The position numbers were made by a program, and so were the translations under genes. DNA of 64,000 nucleotides, taken from positions 7,901,501 through 7,965,500 of the forward strand of contig NZ_CP031455.1 of assembly GCF_003391135.1 (NCBI RefSeq), in the 5' to 3' direction. Origin of the DNA: Streptoverticillium olivoreticuli subsp. olivoreticuli. GTDB taxonomy: Bacteria; Actinomycetota; Actinomycetes; Streptomycetales; Streptomycetaceae. Positions 51,261-58,693 of this stretch are shown here, piece by piece. Position 1 is the stretch's first letter, and the number at the start of each line of letters is the position of its first letter. Below the pieces are notes generated by a model. It ran no database searches, was not told the DNA's origin, and saw only the letters and a program-made list of their open reading frames with translations.

Positions 51261-51371
51261 TCACGGGTTGATCGTGAAGGAGCAGTTGCAGTCTCCGCAT
51301 TCGCAGTACGCCGACCCATCTTCCTGCGGGTAGACGGTGACATTGCTGGACCCGCAATTGGTGCAGTTCAT
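51261..51371 (-). CDS. 36-residue zinc-ribbon protein
   Basis: A very small gene read directly from the minus strand. TTAGGAG lies at ideal spacing before the ATG, and the product begins MNCTNCGSSNVTVYPQEDG. Two further Cys pairs follow (CECGDCNC), enough to fold one zinc ribbon. The start, ribosome site and cysteine pattern together argue that it is real in spite of its length. Confidence 0.65.
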   Translation of the reverse strand: MNCTNCGSSNVTVYPQEDGSAYCECGDCNCSFTINP

Positions 51372-51389
51372 GACACTCCTAACGCTTGG

Positions 51390-51575
51390 TCACTGAAAGA
51401 CCGAATGCGCGGACAGGCAACCAGGTTCCTCGCACATGATGAGCACCCCTAGAGAGCCCTGGTCATGGACTGAGACCCGCGCGGAGTTGCACCGCTTGCA
51501 CCTGAGCCTGCCTTGTGCCCCCAGGTGCGCCCTGGCCCGTGCATTGGTCTTGTTGGTGATCTCGGGCTTGTGCAT
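51390..51575 (-). CDS. Small zinc-ribbon protein
   Basis: A 61-residue protein with AGGAG well placed before the ATG. A basic N-terminus is followed by a two-part Cys motif (LRCKRCNSARVSV and MCEEPGC), a likely zinc ribbon. It lies upstream of, and parallel to, the 36-residue zinc-ribbon gene. It is not a family I can name. Confidence 0.65.
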   Translation of the reverse strand: MHKPEITNKTNARARAHLGAQGRLRCKRCNSARVSVHDQGSLGVLIMCEEPGCLSAHSVFQ

Positions 51576-51933
51576 GACTTCTCCTGCCGTCCGCTTATAT
51601 GCCTGTGGCTGGTGTCACATGGTCCCGCACTCGGCATCCACGTGTGCAGGAGTTACGTACACCCGCCCGGCCGCCGACCGTCCTAAGGGGGCGACCGGGC
51701 GGGCGTGGTTCCCGCCCCTGCCGGGATAGGTGATGTGTAAGAGGCGCATCATCCATGACCCAGCGGGGCGGAGTCTGTTGAAGCCTTCCGGCTGTCCCCC
51801 GTACAGCCGGAAGGGGGTGGGTACCCGGTCGACCGCTGGACCTCAACCGACGGTCGACCGGGCGTTGGTGCCCGCCCCTCTGTCATCGGCATGGCGCCTC
51901 GGGGGATGCGGGCGCCGCAGAGGGGCAGGCGGT
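51576..51933. other. Gene-free stretch with three hairpins
   Basis: 358 bp with no supported gene. Inverted repeats lie at 51662-51703 (9-bp CCCGCCCGG arms), 51785-51813 (perfect 11-bp stem CTTCCGGCTGT, 7-nt loop) and 51824-51862 (perfect 12-bp CCCGGTCGACCG arms). The last two follow the minus-strand operon 52889-51934 and are its probable terminators. Confidence 0.6.
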
Positions 51934-52239
51934 CTAGGGGGTGCCGTGCTGGTGCGGCAGGCAGAACGCTTCGAGCCGCTGCGCGGCGTCGACCAGCGTG
52001 CGCAACTCGTCCATGCCTTCCTGCCACTCGCGCAACCGGGCAATGACGACCTGGGCGAGTTGATCGCGGAATTCCTGGGTGTCGTAGACGGTCGGGCTGT
52101 AGGCGGGGGTCAGCGCGTCCGCCGTCACGTCACCTGCCGGGGGCGCAGGGGGTTCGGCCGATGCGACCACGAAGGGCGGGCGAGTGCGCTCCGCGTCGGC
52201 GGGATGCTGCTCAACTATCGGCCAGTGAGGCTCGGGCAT
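51934..52239 (-). CDS. Hypothetical element protein
   Basis: A 101-residue protein. The N-terminal half is Pro/Ala-rich and likely disordered. The C-terminal half is a clear amphipathic helix (FRDQLAQVVIARLREWQEGM and a further DELRTLVDAAQ). GGGGAGG precedes the ATG. It is the last of four overlapping minus-strand genes. No domain is recognised. Confidence 0.65.
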   Translation of the reverse strand: MPEPHWPIVEQHPADAERTRPPFVVASAEPPAPPAGDVTADALTPAYSPTVYDTQEFRDQLAQVVIARLREWQEGMDELRTLVDAAQRLEAFCLPHQHGTP

Positions 52240-52418
52240 CACACCTCCCCGTGGGCACGCGCGTTGTGGGTGCCCCATCCCGCGCTGAACTCGGCCAACT
52301 CTTTCTCAGCCCTGCGGATCGCGGCTTTGTCGCGCTGCACCTTGGCCCACTGAAGCCTTCCTGTAGCCCCGTTGACGGCGTCTCGGAACCGGTCACAGAC
52401 TCGGCAATGGATCACCAT
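52239..52418 (-). CDS. 59-residue hypothetical protein
   Basis: A short gene found by reading the gap between two overlapping minus-strand genes. The product begins MVIHCRVCDRFRDAVNG, with CxxC, and continues as a charged helix (AAIRRAEKELAEFSAGW). Its start overlaps the upstream stop and its stop (TGA) overlaps the next ATG, so it fits the chain of coupled genes exactly. The two Cys alone do not make a full zinc site. Confidence 0.6.
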   Translation of the reverse strand: MVIHCRVCDRFRDAVNGATGRLQWAKVQRDKAAIRRAEKELAEFSAGWGTHNARAHGEV

Positions 52419-52666
52419 CTACGCGCCCGGTTGAGCAGGGTGACGCGGGCGCGAAGGCGCTCGTTGTCGGTGGCTCGGCGGTACGTGGTGGTGTGCCAGG
52501 GGTCTCCGCCGTCCAGCGGGCGAAGAGTCACCTTCCGGCCGTCCCAACCGATCACCTTGCCGACTTGATCGCGCGCGGGGTCGGTGACCAGCTCCCCTAG
52601 TCCGGGGGCCCATTGGGCGGTTCCGTGCTGGTTGACGGCGAAGGCCGTCCGGTGCTGATCATCCAT
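52412..52666 (-). CDS. Hypothetical protein with SH3-like beta segment
   Basis: An 84-residue protein. VTDPARDQVGKVIGWDGRKV followed by TLRPLDGG is a beta-rich module often seen in small Streptomyces element proteins, where it reads like an SH3-type barrel. A Arg-rich helix ends the chain. GGAGGAGG lies upstream of the ATG. It overlaps both neighbours by 7-8 bp. Function unknown. Confidence 0.65.
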   Translation of the reverse strand: MDDQHRTAFAVNQHGTAQWAPGLGELVTDPARDQVGKVIGWDGRKVTLRPLDGGDPWHTTTYRRATDNERLRARVTLLNRARRW

Positions 52667-52889
52667 TGCGGTGCGCCTCCTCCCAGTGCCGGCGGGACTC
52701 TTCGCGGGCCCACGCGTCCAGGTCCCAGTCACAGGCCACCCACGCCGACCGGCGCATGTTGTTCAGGCTCGTACAGCGCTTGCACTGATCGACGAGCATG
52801 CCGACGACGATGCCGCCGACGCCGGGCGAGTGAGGCAATGAGGGCAACGGTTCCGCCCTCCGCTTGGTGCGAACGTTCTTGCTGGACAT
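52659..52889 (-). CDS. Hypothetical protein, first gene of a coupled operon
   Basis: A 76-residue protein. It has a basic N-terminus, LVDQCKRCTSLNN with CxxC in the middle and a Trp/Arg-rich helical C-terminus (WAREESRRHWEEAHR). GGAGGGGAG is at good spacing before the ATG at 52889. The gene is divergent from the XRE regulator; the 104-bp gap should hold both promoters. Confidence 0.6.
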   Translation of the reverse strand: MSSKNVRTKRRAEPLPSLPHSPGVGGIVVGMLVDQCKRCTSLNNMRRSAWVACDWDLDAWAREESRRHWEEAHRNG

Positions 52890-52993
52890 GGCCGCTCCCC
52901 TCCGTAGTGCTTCCACTGCCGGGGAGGTTCAGCGTGACCTACAGTCAGAGTGTCTTCAACTTGCGAGGATTGCTCGGAGAGTTGGGAGCCTGG

Positions 52994-53824
52994 ATGGTGA
53001 ACCGTAAGGAACTGGACCCCGAAGAGTCGCCTGGTGCGCGCTTCGGGCAGCGGTTACGTGCGCTGCGGGACGAGCGCGGCTGGACGCAAGACGATCTAGG
53101 CGAGCGCATGGGGTGCTCCGGAACGCACATTTCCGCCGTCGAAACTGGTCGACGTCCGCCAACTACCCGCTTTGCGAAGAGTGCCGACAGGGTGTTCGGC
53201 ACGGGGGACAGACTCGAACGTCAGAGCAGTGCCGTGCGTCACACGGCGCTCATTGAAGGATTCCCGGAGTACGTGACGCACGAAGCACGAGCCACAGAGG
53301 TCAGGCTGTATGAGGTGGGCGTCATCCCTGGTCTGCTCCAGACACCGGAGTATGCAGCGACGCTAGAAGCGGATGCGGTACGGCGGGAGGCGATCACTCC
53401 CGAACAAGCTGACGAGCGAGTGCAGCTGGTGGCGAAACGGCAAGCCACCCTTGTACGGTCGCCGTCGCCCCTGATCTTCGCGGTACTTGACGAAGGGTGC
53501 ATCCGCCGACCGATGGGGGACCCTGCTGTCATGGATGCTCAGTTCGCGCGCCTGCTTGAGTTCGCCGAGCTGCCGAACACCGTGTTGCAAGTTGCGCCGT
53601 TCTCCATGGGGGCGCGCAGGCCGTTCAACTTGCCGCTCTACATCCTGACGCTGCCGGACCGCTCGCTGATGTCCTACGCCGAATCGGCCCACCGGGGCCA
53701 TCTCGAACGTGAAAGTACGTTCGTACTGCCCGTACTGACCGCCTACCATCAGTTGCAGGCCGAAGCGCTTTCTCAGGCTGCATCTGTGGCCGTGATCGAG
53801 CAGGTACGAAAGGGCATCTCGTGA
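52994..53824 (+). CDS. XRE-family regulator with DUF5753 domain
   Basis: A 276-residue protein. The helix-turn-helix (about 15-70, GQRLRALRDERGWTQDDLGE and MGCSGTHISAVETGRR) is followed by a DUF5753 domain (about 95-270) with YEVGVIPGLLQTPEYA and IFAVLDEGCIRRPMG. These regulators are abundant in Streptomyces and pair with a DUF397 protein, as here, resembling the WhiJ/AbaA-type modules that affect development and antibiotic output. GGGAG precedes the ATG by 5 nt. The stop overlaps the DUF397 start (GTGA). Confidence 0.93.
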   Translation: MVNRKELDPEESPGARFGQRLRALRDERGWTQDDLGERMGCSGTHISAVETGRRPPTTRFAKSADRVFGTGDRLERQSSAVRHTALIEGFPEYVTHEARATEVRLYEVGVIPGLLQTPEYAATLEADAVRREAITPEQADERVQLVAKRQATLVRSPSPLIFAVLDEGCIRRPMGDPAVMDAQFARLLEFAELPNTVLQVAPFSMGARRPFNLPLYILTLPDRSLMSYAESAHRGHLERESTFVLPVLTAYHQLQAEALSQAASVAVIEQVRKGIS

Positions 53825-54030
53825 AGACCGATTCCCCCCGTTGGTTCAAGTCCTCCTACAGTGGTAACGGCGGCGCCTGCGTCGAGATTGCCGCCGACTT
53901 TGTCACCACGCGCGGCGTGGTCCCCGTCCGTGACTCCAAGGACCCGAACGGCCCGGTCATGGACTTCCCCGCCGATGCATTCTCATCCTTCGTGGCAGGC
54001 GTCAAGGCTGGACAGTTCGGCAGCGTCTGA
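53821..54030 (+). CDS. DUF397 protein
   Basis: A 69-residue protein with the full family pattern: WFKSSYSGNGGACVEIA, then VPVRDSKDPNGPV, and a final helix (DAFSSFVAGVKAGQF). It is coupled to the XRE-DUF5753 gene (GTGA) and is probably its antagonist or partner, as for other such pairs. Mode of action is not established. Confidence 0.95.
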   Translation: MKTDSPRWFKSSYSGNGGACVEIAADFVTTRGVVPVRDSKDPNGPVMDFPADAFSSFVAGVKAGQFGSV

Positions 54031-54062
54031 CCACTCCTGACTACCCGAAGCGCGTTACAGGC

Positions 54063-54093
54063 CCCGCCGCTCCATCCTCTTCGGAGCGGCGGG
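54063..54093 (+). terminator. Terminator after the XRE-DUF397 pair
   Basis: A perfect 11-bp stem (54063-54073 with 54083-54093), 9-nt loop, followed by TCTTGGTATT. Confidence 0.75.
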
Positions 54094-54225
54094 TCTTGGT
54101 ATTAGGCAGCAAGGCCGAAGGACACGAACACGGCTCGGGCCCGCTGGTCGGGCGGTCCTGGCTCGGGCGTGAGGTCAGCGAGGTACACGCCCCACGCGCG
54201 CGCCGCCCCTCGACCCCGTCACTCT

Positions 54226-54636
54226 TTACAAGTGGCGGGGCGTGTCGCAGATGCCCGCAGGGCGCAGCCCTCTGCCGCGGACTCGGCGTATGGCGTCCAG
54301 TTTGGTGGGCTTGTGCTGCCCGTACTGGCATGCGGTCCATGGCTCGTCCCACTGCACCCAGATTCCGGATTCGGGGCTGCGGACCCACTCGACCGAGCCG
54401 GCGAGCACGCGCGTGGGGGTGTGCCTGGCCAACAGGCGGAAGCCCGAGTACTTGGCGGTTCGCAGCAGGCGTGCCACGACTCCGCCTTGTGATTCCAGAA
54501 TCAGGGCCAGATCCTCACACGATCCGATCTGGTCCTCGCCCAGCACGGTGGGCAGGGTGGGGCACTCCGTCCAGCCCGCTTGGGTCTGTACATGCACCGT
54601 TGTCTGAACTCGGGACTCCTTGCAGTGTGTAGCCAT
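54226..54636 (-). CDS. Hypothetical protein
   Basis: A 136-residue ORF with no recognised domain. It mixes short hydrophobic strands (LALILESQGGVVARLLRT) and aromatic segments (SGIWVQWDEPWTACQYGQH). Protein-like composition supports it, but the ribosome site is weak and codon bias is low, so it is tentative. It is flanked by terminators on both sides. Confidence 0.45.
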   Translation of the reverse strand: MATHCKESRVQTTVHVQTQAGWTECPTLPTVLGEDQIGSCEDLALILESQGGVVARLLRTAKYSGFRLLARHTPTRVLAGSVEWVRSPESGIWVQWDEPWTACQYGQHKPTKLDAIRRVRGRGLRPAGICDTPRHL

Positions 54637-54765
54637 GCGACCACGCTAGATCAGGTGTTCGATCTTGGGAAGGGGAATTTACGGATATGGGTAGCGTGGG
54701 TGATCTTGCCCAGTGCGGCCTAGGTTCGGCGGCTCTTGACGGGCGAACCCTGCCGCTGTACGCAA

Positions 54766-54791
54766 AAATCCCCCGCCGAAGCGGGGGATTT
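54766..54791 (-). terminator. Rho-independent terminator of the HNH operon
   Basis: A perfect 11-bp stem with a TTCG-type loop (read on the minus strand), followed by a T-run (ATTTTTGCG). It sits just past the minus-strand stop at 54795. Confidence 0.9.
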
Positions 54792-54794
54792 GGG

Positions 54795-54980
54795 CTATCG
54801 GACGTCGCGGCGGTCCGGCGGACCGGACAGCAGTAGTGGGACCTCGCCGGCTCGGCGGGTGACCGTAGCGACTGTGCGCCCCTCGACGTCCCGGACGTGA
54901 ATGTCCACCAGGGCGCCGCAGCGGGTGACGGTCACGGTTCCGCCGTCACGAGTCGGGATGGTCACCACGTGAGCGCCCAT
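54795..54980 (-). CDS. Small hypothetical protein downstream of HNH gene
   Basis: A 61-residue beta-rich ORF (VVTIPTRDGGTVTVTRCGAL followed by VDIHVRDVEGRTVATV). Its ATG lies inside the end of the HNH gene (19-bp overlap), so it is probably coupled. A longer reading to 55025 would sit wholly within the HNH frame. No family recognised. Confidence 0.55.
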   Translation of the reverse strand: MGAHVVTIPTRDGGTVTVTRCGALVDIHVRDVEGRTVATVTRRAGEVPLLLSGPPDRRDVR

Positions 54981-55495
54981 TCCGCGAGCGTCTTCCGCCC
55001 TTTGCTGGAGTTGCAGGGTTGGCATGCGGGCGCCACGTTGCGCTCTACGTCGTGCCCGCCGAACCCAAGCGGGGCCACGTGGTCAAGGGTCGTAGCCTCG
55101 CTGTCGCAGTAGCAGCAGCGCGAGCCCCAACGCTCGAATATCGCCGCGCGGCTGTACGGCTCGTGGTCGGCGCCGTACCGGCGAGCCCGATCCTTGGACT
55201 TGTGCCGAGCGTGCGCGTCCGGGTTCTCACGCTTCCACTGTCTGGCTCGGGCCTGCTCTTGGTCCCGATGGGCGTCACGCCAACGTTTTCTGGAGGCTCG
55301 AACCTTGTCTCGGTTGCGTTCTCGGCAGTCCCGCGCCCGCTCGCGGACTACCTCTCGGTTGGCATCTGCGTGCGCCTTTGCCGCGGCACGCTTACAGACC
55401 TTGCAAGCGCCCGTCAGCCCGTCACGGTTGTCGGGTGCCGCGTAGAACTCCCCAACTGCTTTAGTCACTCGACACTTTGCGCAGGTCTTCACCAT
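54962..55495 (-). CDS. HNH endonuclease
   Basis: A 177-residue protein. The N-terminal part has a CxxC pair set (TCAKCRVTKAVGEF and CKVCKRAAA), a likely zinc finger. A long Arg/Lys-rich helix follows and then the HNH fold (CCYCDSEATTLDHVAPLGFG, then NVAPACQPCNSSKG). HNH enzymes near phage replication or packaging genes nick or cut DNA. GGGAG precedes the ATG. It overlaps the upstream sigma-like gene by 7 bp. Confidence 0.9.
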   Translation of the reverse strand: MVKTCAKCRVTKAVGEFYAAPDNRDGLTGACKVCKRAAAKAHADANREVVRERARDCRERNRDKVRASRKRWRDAHRDQEQARARQWKRENPDAHARHKSKDRARRYGADHEPYSRAAIFERWGSRCCYCDSEATTLDHVAPLGFGGHDVERNVAPACQPCNSSKGRKTLAEWALTW

Positions 55496-56301
55496 GCCCG
55501 AGCTCCCGCCCGGTACAGCTCGGCGAAACGTTTCTGCGCTTTGCAGCGAGCTTCGTGCACTGCCTTTGGGGTGGTGTTCATGTCCGCAGCCAACTCCGCG
55601 TCCGAACCGTGCTGCCCGTAGTCACGCACCGGGGATATGCCGTGATCGGCTTTGAGTACGTGACGCTGCCGTTCGCTCAACAGGCCCAAGCTGTGGTGGA
55701 CTTGCTTGCGGATGGTCTTGCGCCTGGTGCTCTCGTAGTCGGTGTGATCGAGCAGATCGGCAGGGACACCACTCTCGGCAGCGACCACGTCCCCGAGGGT
55801 GATTGTGTCGCCGTACAGGTCTTCATTCAGCGGGCGGTCGAGCGAATCCGTGCCGAGCCAGGACAGCAGCGCGGCATGCGCGTGCCCAGGGCTCATCTTG
55901 CGCGAACCCATCGCATCGGTGCTCGCGATCCGAGCCGCGTCATAGGGGTCGCCGGCCGCCAAGGTCAGGGCTAGGTCGAAATCCTTCACCGCCTGCTCAG
56001 TGACACCGGGTCGGCTGATCTGCCGTCGAAGATTACGCATCACAGAGCGCAACTCCCTGTCAATGAACGCCATGAACTGGGCACCGCTTTCGCCGTCAAA
56101 TTTCCCGAGGTACTCCCATACAGTGATGCGGCCAGCCTGAGCAAGATCTTCCGCCAAATCATGGTCAGTTAGACCGAAATTTGTGGCGTAGTTAGAGGCT
56201 CGTTGCAGGATAAGGGTTTCCGTCTCCGCTATTACGGCACTTACTGCATCGATTTCGTTCCGCTTGGCTGCCGCAATCATGTCCGCAGTCAGGTGCGTCA
56301 T
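55489..56301 (-). CDS. Phage sigma factor-like protein
   Basis: A 270-residue protein. The N-terminal part matches sigma region 2 (DLAEDLAQAGRITVWEYLGK then FDGESGAQFMAFIDREL). The C-terminal part matches region 4 (LGLLSERQRHVLKADHGI...DAELAADMNTTPKAVHEARC). A linker of about 90 residues separates them. GGAG is 9 nt before the ATG. Such proteins are common in actinophage early regions and may redirect RNA polymerase or act as HTH regulators. Promoter recognition is not known. Confidence 0.8.
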   Translation of the reverse strand: MTHLTADMIAAAKRNEIDAVSAVIAETETLILQRASNYATNFGLTDHDLAEDLAQAGRITVWEYLGKFDGESGAQFMAFIDRELRSVMRNLRRQISRPGVTEQAVKDFDLALTLAAGDPYDAARIASTDAMGSRKMSPGHAHAALLSWLGTDSLDRPLNEDLYGDTITLGDVVAAESGVPADLLDHTDYESTRRKTIRKQVHHSLGLLSERQRHVLKADHGISPVRDYGQHGSDAELAADMNTTPKAVHEARCKAQKRFAELYRAGARAW

Positions 56302-56775
56302 TGAGCATCGCTCCGTGTTCGGGTGGCTTTGCTCCTCGTGGGGAGCAGGGCTTGCCCGGAACGGGGCGTGCGAAGGCCAGAAAGGGGCCGTGACCCTTAC
56401 TCAATGCGCTTTAAAAAGGGCATGAAAAAGCCCCGTCCCGGTGTCGCAGGACGGGGCTTGCGCATTGCCTAATCACTGCTTGCTTTCCGAACTTAGGGGT
56501 CGGAAATGAAAGCGGCAAAGCTGTTAATACAGTTGAAAGCGGGACACATTGCTTTAAAAGCTCTAAATCACACCCCTAGTTGAGATCTTCATGTCACGCC
56601 GAGTGAAAGTTGTGAAGGGTCTTCACTCGCGAGAATGGTTTGCGCCGTCTGCTCTCCTACTTGAGGAGGATCAAGGGCTCGCCCTCTTGATCACTTCGTG
56701 ACCATTGGCAGCACAACCGAGGGCGGGTGTTAAATGTCCGCGAGCAAATACCACGGCGCTCGGCGAAGGCGGTGA
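56302..56775. other. AT-rich gap upstream of the sigma-like gene
   Basis: About 470 bp without a supported gene. It is the most AT-rich part of the window (about 56490-56600), includes the terminator at 56428-56459 and an inverted repeat (GAGTGAA 56601-56607 with TTCACTC 56622-56628, with GTGAAG/CTTCAC inside). A promoter or replication-related site is possible. Confidence 0.5.
56428..56459 (-). terminator. Rho-independent terminator
   Basis: A perfect 11-bp stem AAGCCCCGTCC/GGACGGGGCTT with a 10-nt loop. On the minus strand it is followed by a T-run (GGGGCTTTTTC). It separates the polymerase transcript from the sigma-HNH operon. Confidence 0.9.
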
Positions 56776-58623
56776 TCAGTAATCGGCGCCGTACAGGCTG
56801 CCCCACGACCGGCCGCCTATCTCTGCCTCGGCCTCGATGGGCACCCCGTAGAGGGGCCACGTCATGCACTTTTCGAACTCGCGGGCTATCTCCTCGGCCT
56901 CCTTCTTTGGGACTGAAGCCAACAGCTCGTCATGAATAGGCAAGCGGCAGTATTCGAGCAGTCCAGCGGATTCGGTATTCAACATGGACTGTCCGAGCAC
57001 GTCACGGGCAGCGCTTTGACACATGTAGTTCGTTACGGCGTATGTGCGGTCCCGGTCCAATGGCAGCCGGCGACCGGTCGCAGAAATCGAGACCATGCCT
57101 GTTTGAAATGCCTCGCGCTGCCAGCGTGAAGCGGCTCGACGAATCTCCGGATACAGCTTGTCGTACGCCCTTAGGGCGCGCTGTACATCCTCGATAGGGG
57201 CGCCAGACTGACGCGAGATCGTTTGCGCACCGCCGCCGTACACCTTCCCGAACCCGATTGCCTTAGCTAGCTTTCGATGGGCTTTGGTGAAGTTCCGACC
57301 GAATACGAGTCGGGCCGTGAAGTCGTGCAGATCCTCGCCCCCGGATATCGCCTCTTTCATACGCCTCACGTCGGCGAGGGCAGCGAGGACGCGCATTTCT
57401 ACGGCGCTGAAGTCAGTTGAGATCACGACGTGCCCGTCATCGGCGAGCAGACAGCGCCGGATCATGGCGTCCGAGGACGGAAGGGTTTGGAGCGCCGGAC
57501 GCGTGATGGACATCCGACCCGTGCGAGCGGCGAGCGGGGATATGAACGGGTGCACGCGACCCGCGGCGTCCACAGTGTCCAGGAACGTCCGCGCGTACGC
57601 CTTCCCCCACTTCCCGGCCCGCTTGCTCCGAAGTACCGCCACAGCCAAGGGATTTGGCGTGCGGGTGTCGAGCGGTTCGCCCTGTAGGGACAGGTCCGCG
57701 AGGCGGGACAGGACTGCCTTGTCCACCTTGACGGCCCCCGAGTCGGTCCGCTCGGTCAGCGTCTCGCCCATGCCCACGAACGCCTCGGCCAACTGCGCCG
57801 TCGAGTTGACGTTGGTCACCCCGTACCGCGCGGCCTGGTCGGCGTACTGCTGTGCGTCGTCGCGTAGCCGGCGGTCGAGCTGGTGCGTGTAGTCGAGATC
57901 GAGCACCAGGCCCGTGCGCTGCATGTGGGCGCACAGCCTCGCTATCTCATGCTCGTACGTGACCAGCTCGGGGCGCACACCGAGCCGCGCGAGTTCGCGC
58001 CGTAGCTTCGGTTCGAGCCGAGCAGTCAGCAGTACGTCAAGCCCCGCGTAGAGAAGGAAAGTTGGGTCTTCCAGCGGGATGCCTGCCCACCCGGTTTCTT
58101 TGGTCAGCCCGAGGGACCTGAATACCGCGGTAAGCCCCGCCTGAGTGTCGGGCGAGGCGGGGTCTACCCAATACGCGGAAAGGGGCTTCAAGCCCGTACC
58201 TATGCCGCCCTCTTGGGGCTGCCTCGGGTCAATGAGCGCCGCCAACACGCGCGTGTCTGTCGTCCACGGTGCGAGGTCTTCCAGGGGAATGCCCGCGTGC
58301 CGGTCCAACACCAGCCAGTCATAGGGCGCGTTGTGGATGAGGATGTGGCGTGCCCGCGCCAGCGCGTCACGGGCGGAAGAGGCGAAGTACCCGCCTCGCT
58401 CGTATGGCAAAACCCACGCGTCGTGAGCGTCGCCAAACTGCACTGTGCGGAGCCGGAAAGTCGAACTGAAAACGTCCAGGCCCGTGGTCTCGGTGTCCAC
58501 GGCGATTGGCCCGCGCCCGCGTGCCTGGTAGAACCATTCCCAGAACTCGTCTAGATCGTTGGTGGTCTCGGGCACGTGTACCGTGACCGGCTCGCTGGCT
58601 ATCTCATACCGGAAAACCTTCAT
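56776..58623 (-). CDS. Phage-type DNA polymerase, family A
   Basis: A 615-residue polymerase with proofreading. The exonuclease domain has VDTETTGL (Exo I), HNAPYDWLVLD (Exo II) and YAGLDVLLTA (Exo III). The polymerase domain has motif A STDFSAVEMRVLAAL, motif B KLAKAIGFGKVYGGG and motif C LPIHDELL. All catalytic Asp and Lys residues are present. It lacks the 5'-nuclease domain of PolI, as expected for a phage replicase. The ATG at 58623 follows GGGGGA; the frame to 58725 runs through a terminator and is excluded. It would copy the element with the primase-helicase upstream. Confidence 0.95.
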   Translation of the reverse strand: MKVFRYEIASEPVTVHVPETTNDLDEFWEWFYQARGRGPIAVDTETTGLDVFSSTFRLRTVQFGDAHDAWVLPYERGGYFASSARDALARARHILIHNAPYDWLVLDRHAGIPLEDLAPWTTDTRVLAALIDPRQPQEGGIGTGLKPLSAYWVDPASPDTQAGLTAVFRSLGLTKETGWAGIPLEDPTFLLYAGLDVLLTARLEPKLRRELARLGVRPELVTYEHEIARLCAHMQRTGLVLDLDYTHQLDRRLRDDAQQYADQAARYGVTNVNSTAQLAEAFVGMGETLTERTDSGAVKVDKAVLSRLADLSLQGEPLDTRTPNPLAVAVLRSKRAGKWGKAYARTFLDTVDAAGRVHPFISPLAARTGRMSITRPALQTLPSSDAMIRRCLLADDGHVVISTDFSAVEMRVLAALADVRRMKEAISGGEDLHDFTARLVFGRNFTKAHRKLAKAIGFGKVYGGGAQTISRQSGAPIEDVQRALRAYDKLYPEIRRAASRWQREAFQTGMVSISATGRRLPLDRDRTYAVTNYMCQSAARDVLGQSMLNTESAGLLEYCRLPIHDELLASVPKKEAEEIAREFEKCMTWPLYGVPIEAEAEIGGRSWGSLYGADY

Positions 58624-58640
58624 AACTTCCCCCTCAAAGC

Positions 58641-58680
58641 AAAAAAGGGGGCTGCCCACCTGGTGTAGGTGAGCAGCCCT
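58641..58680 (-). terminator. Rho-independent terminator between primase and polymerase genes
   Basis: GGGCTGCCCACC pairs with GGTGAGCAGCCC (one mismatch). On the minus strand it is followed by a six-T run. It could attenuate polymerase transcription from the primase operon. Confidence 0.85.
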
Positions 58681-58693
58681 GCGTGTGTTGGTG

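Noticed and set aside
56192..56404. 70-residue minus-strand ORF overlapping the start of the sigma-like gene
   Set aside because: Starts at TTG without a ribosome site and overlaps the well-supported gene start out of frame.
56657..56869. 70-residue minus-strand ORF at the end of the polymerase gene
   Set aside because: Overlaps the polymerase C-terminus in another frame and has no domain or ribosome site.
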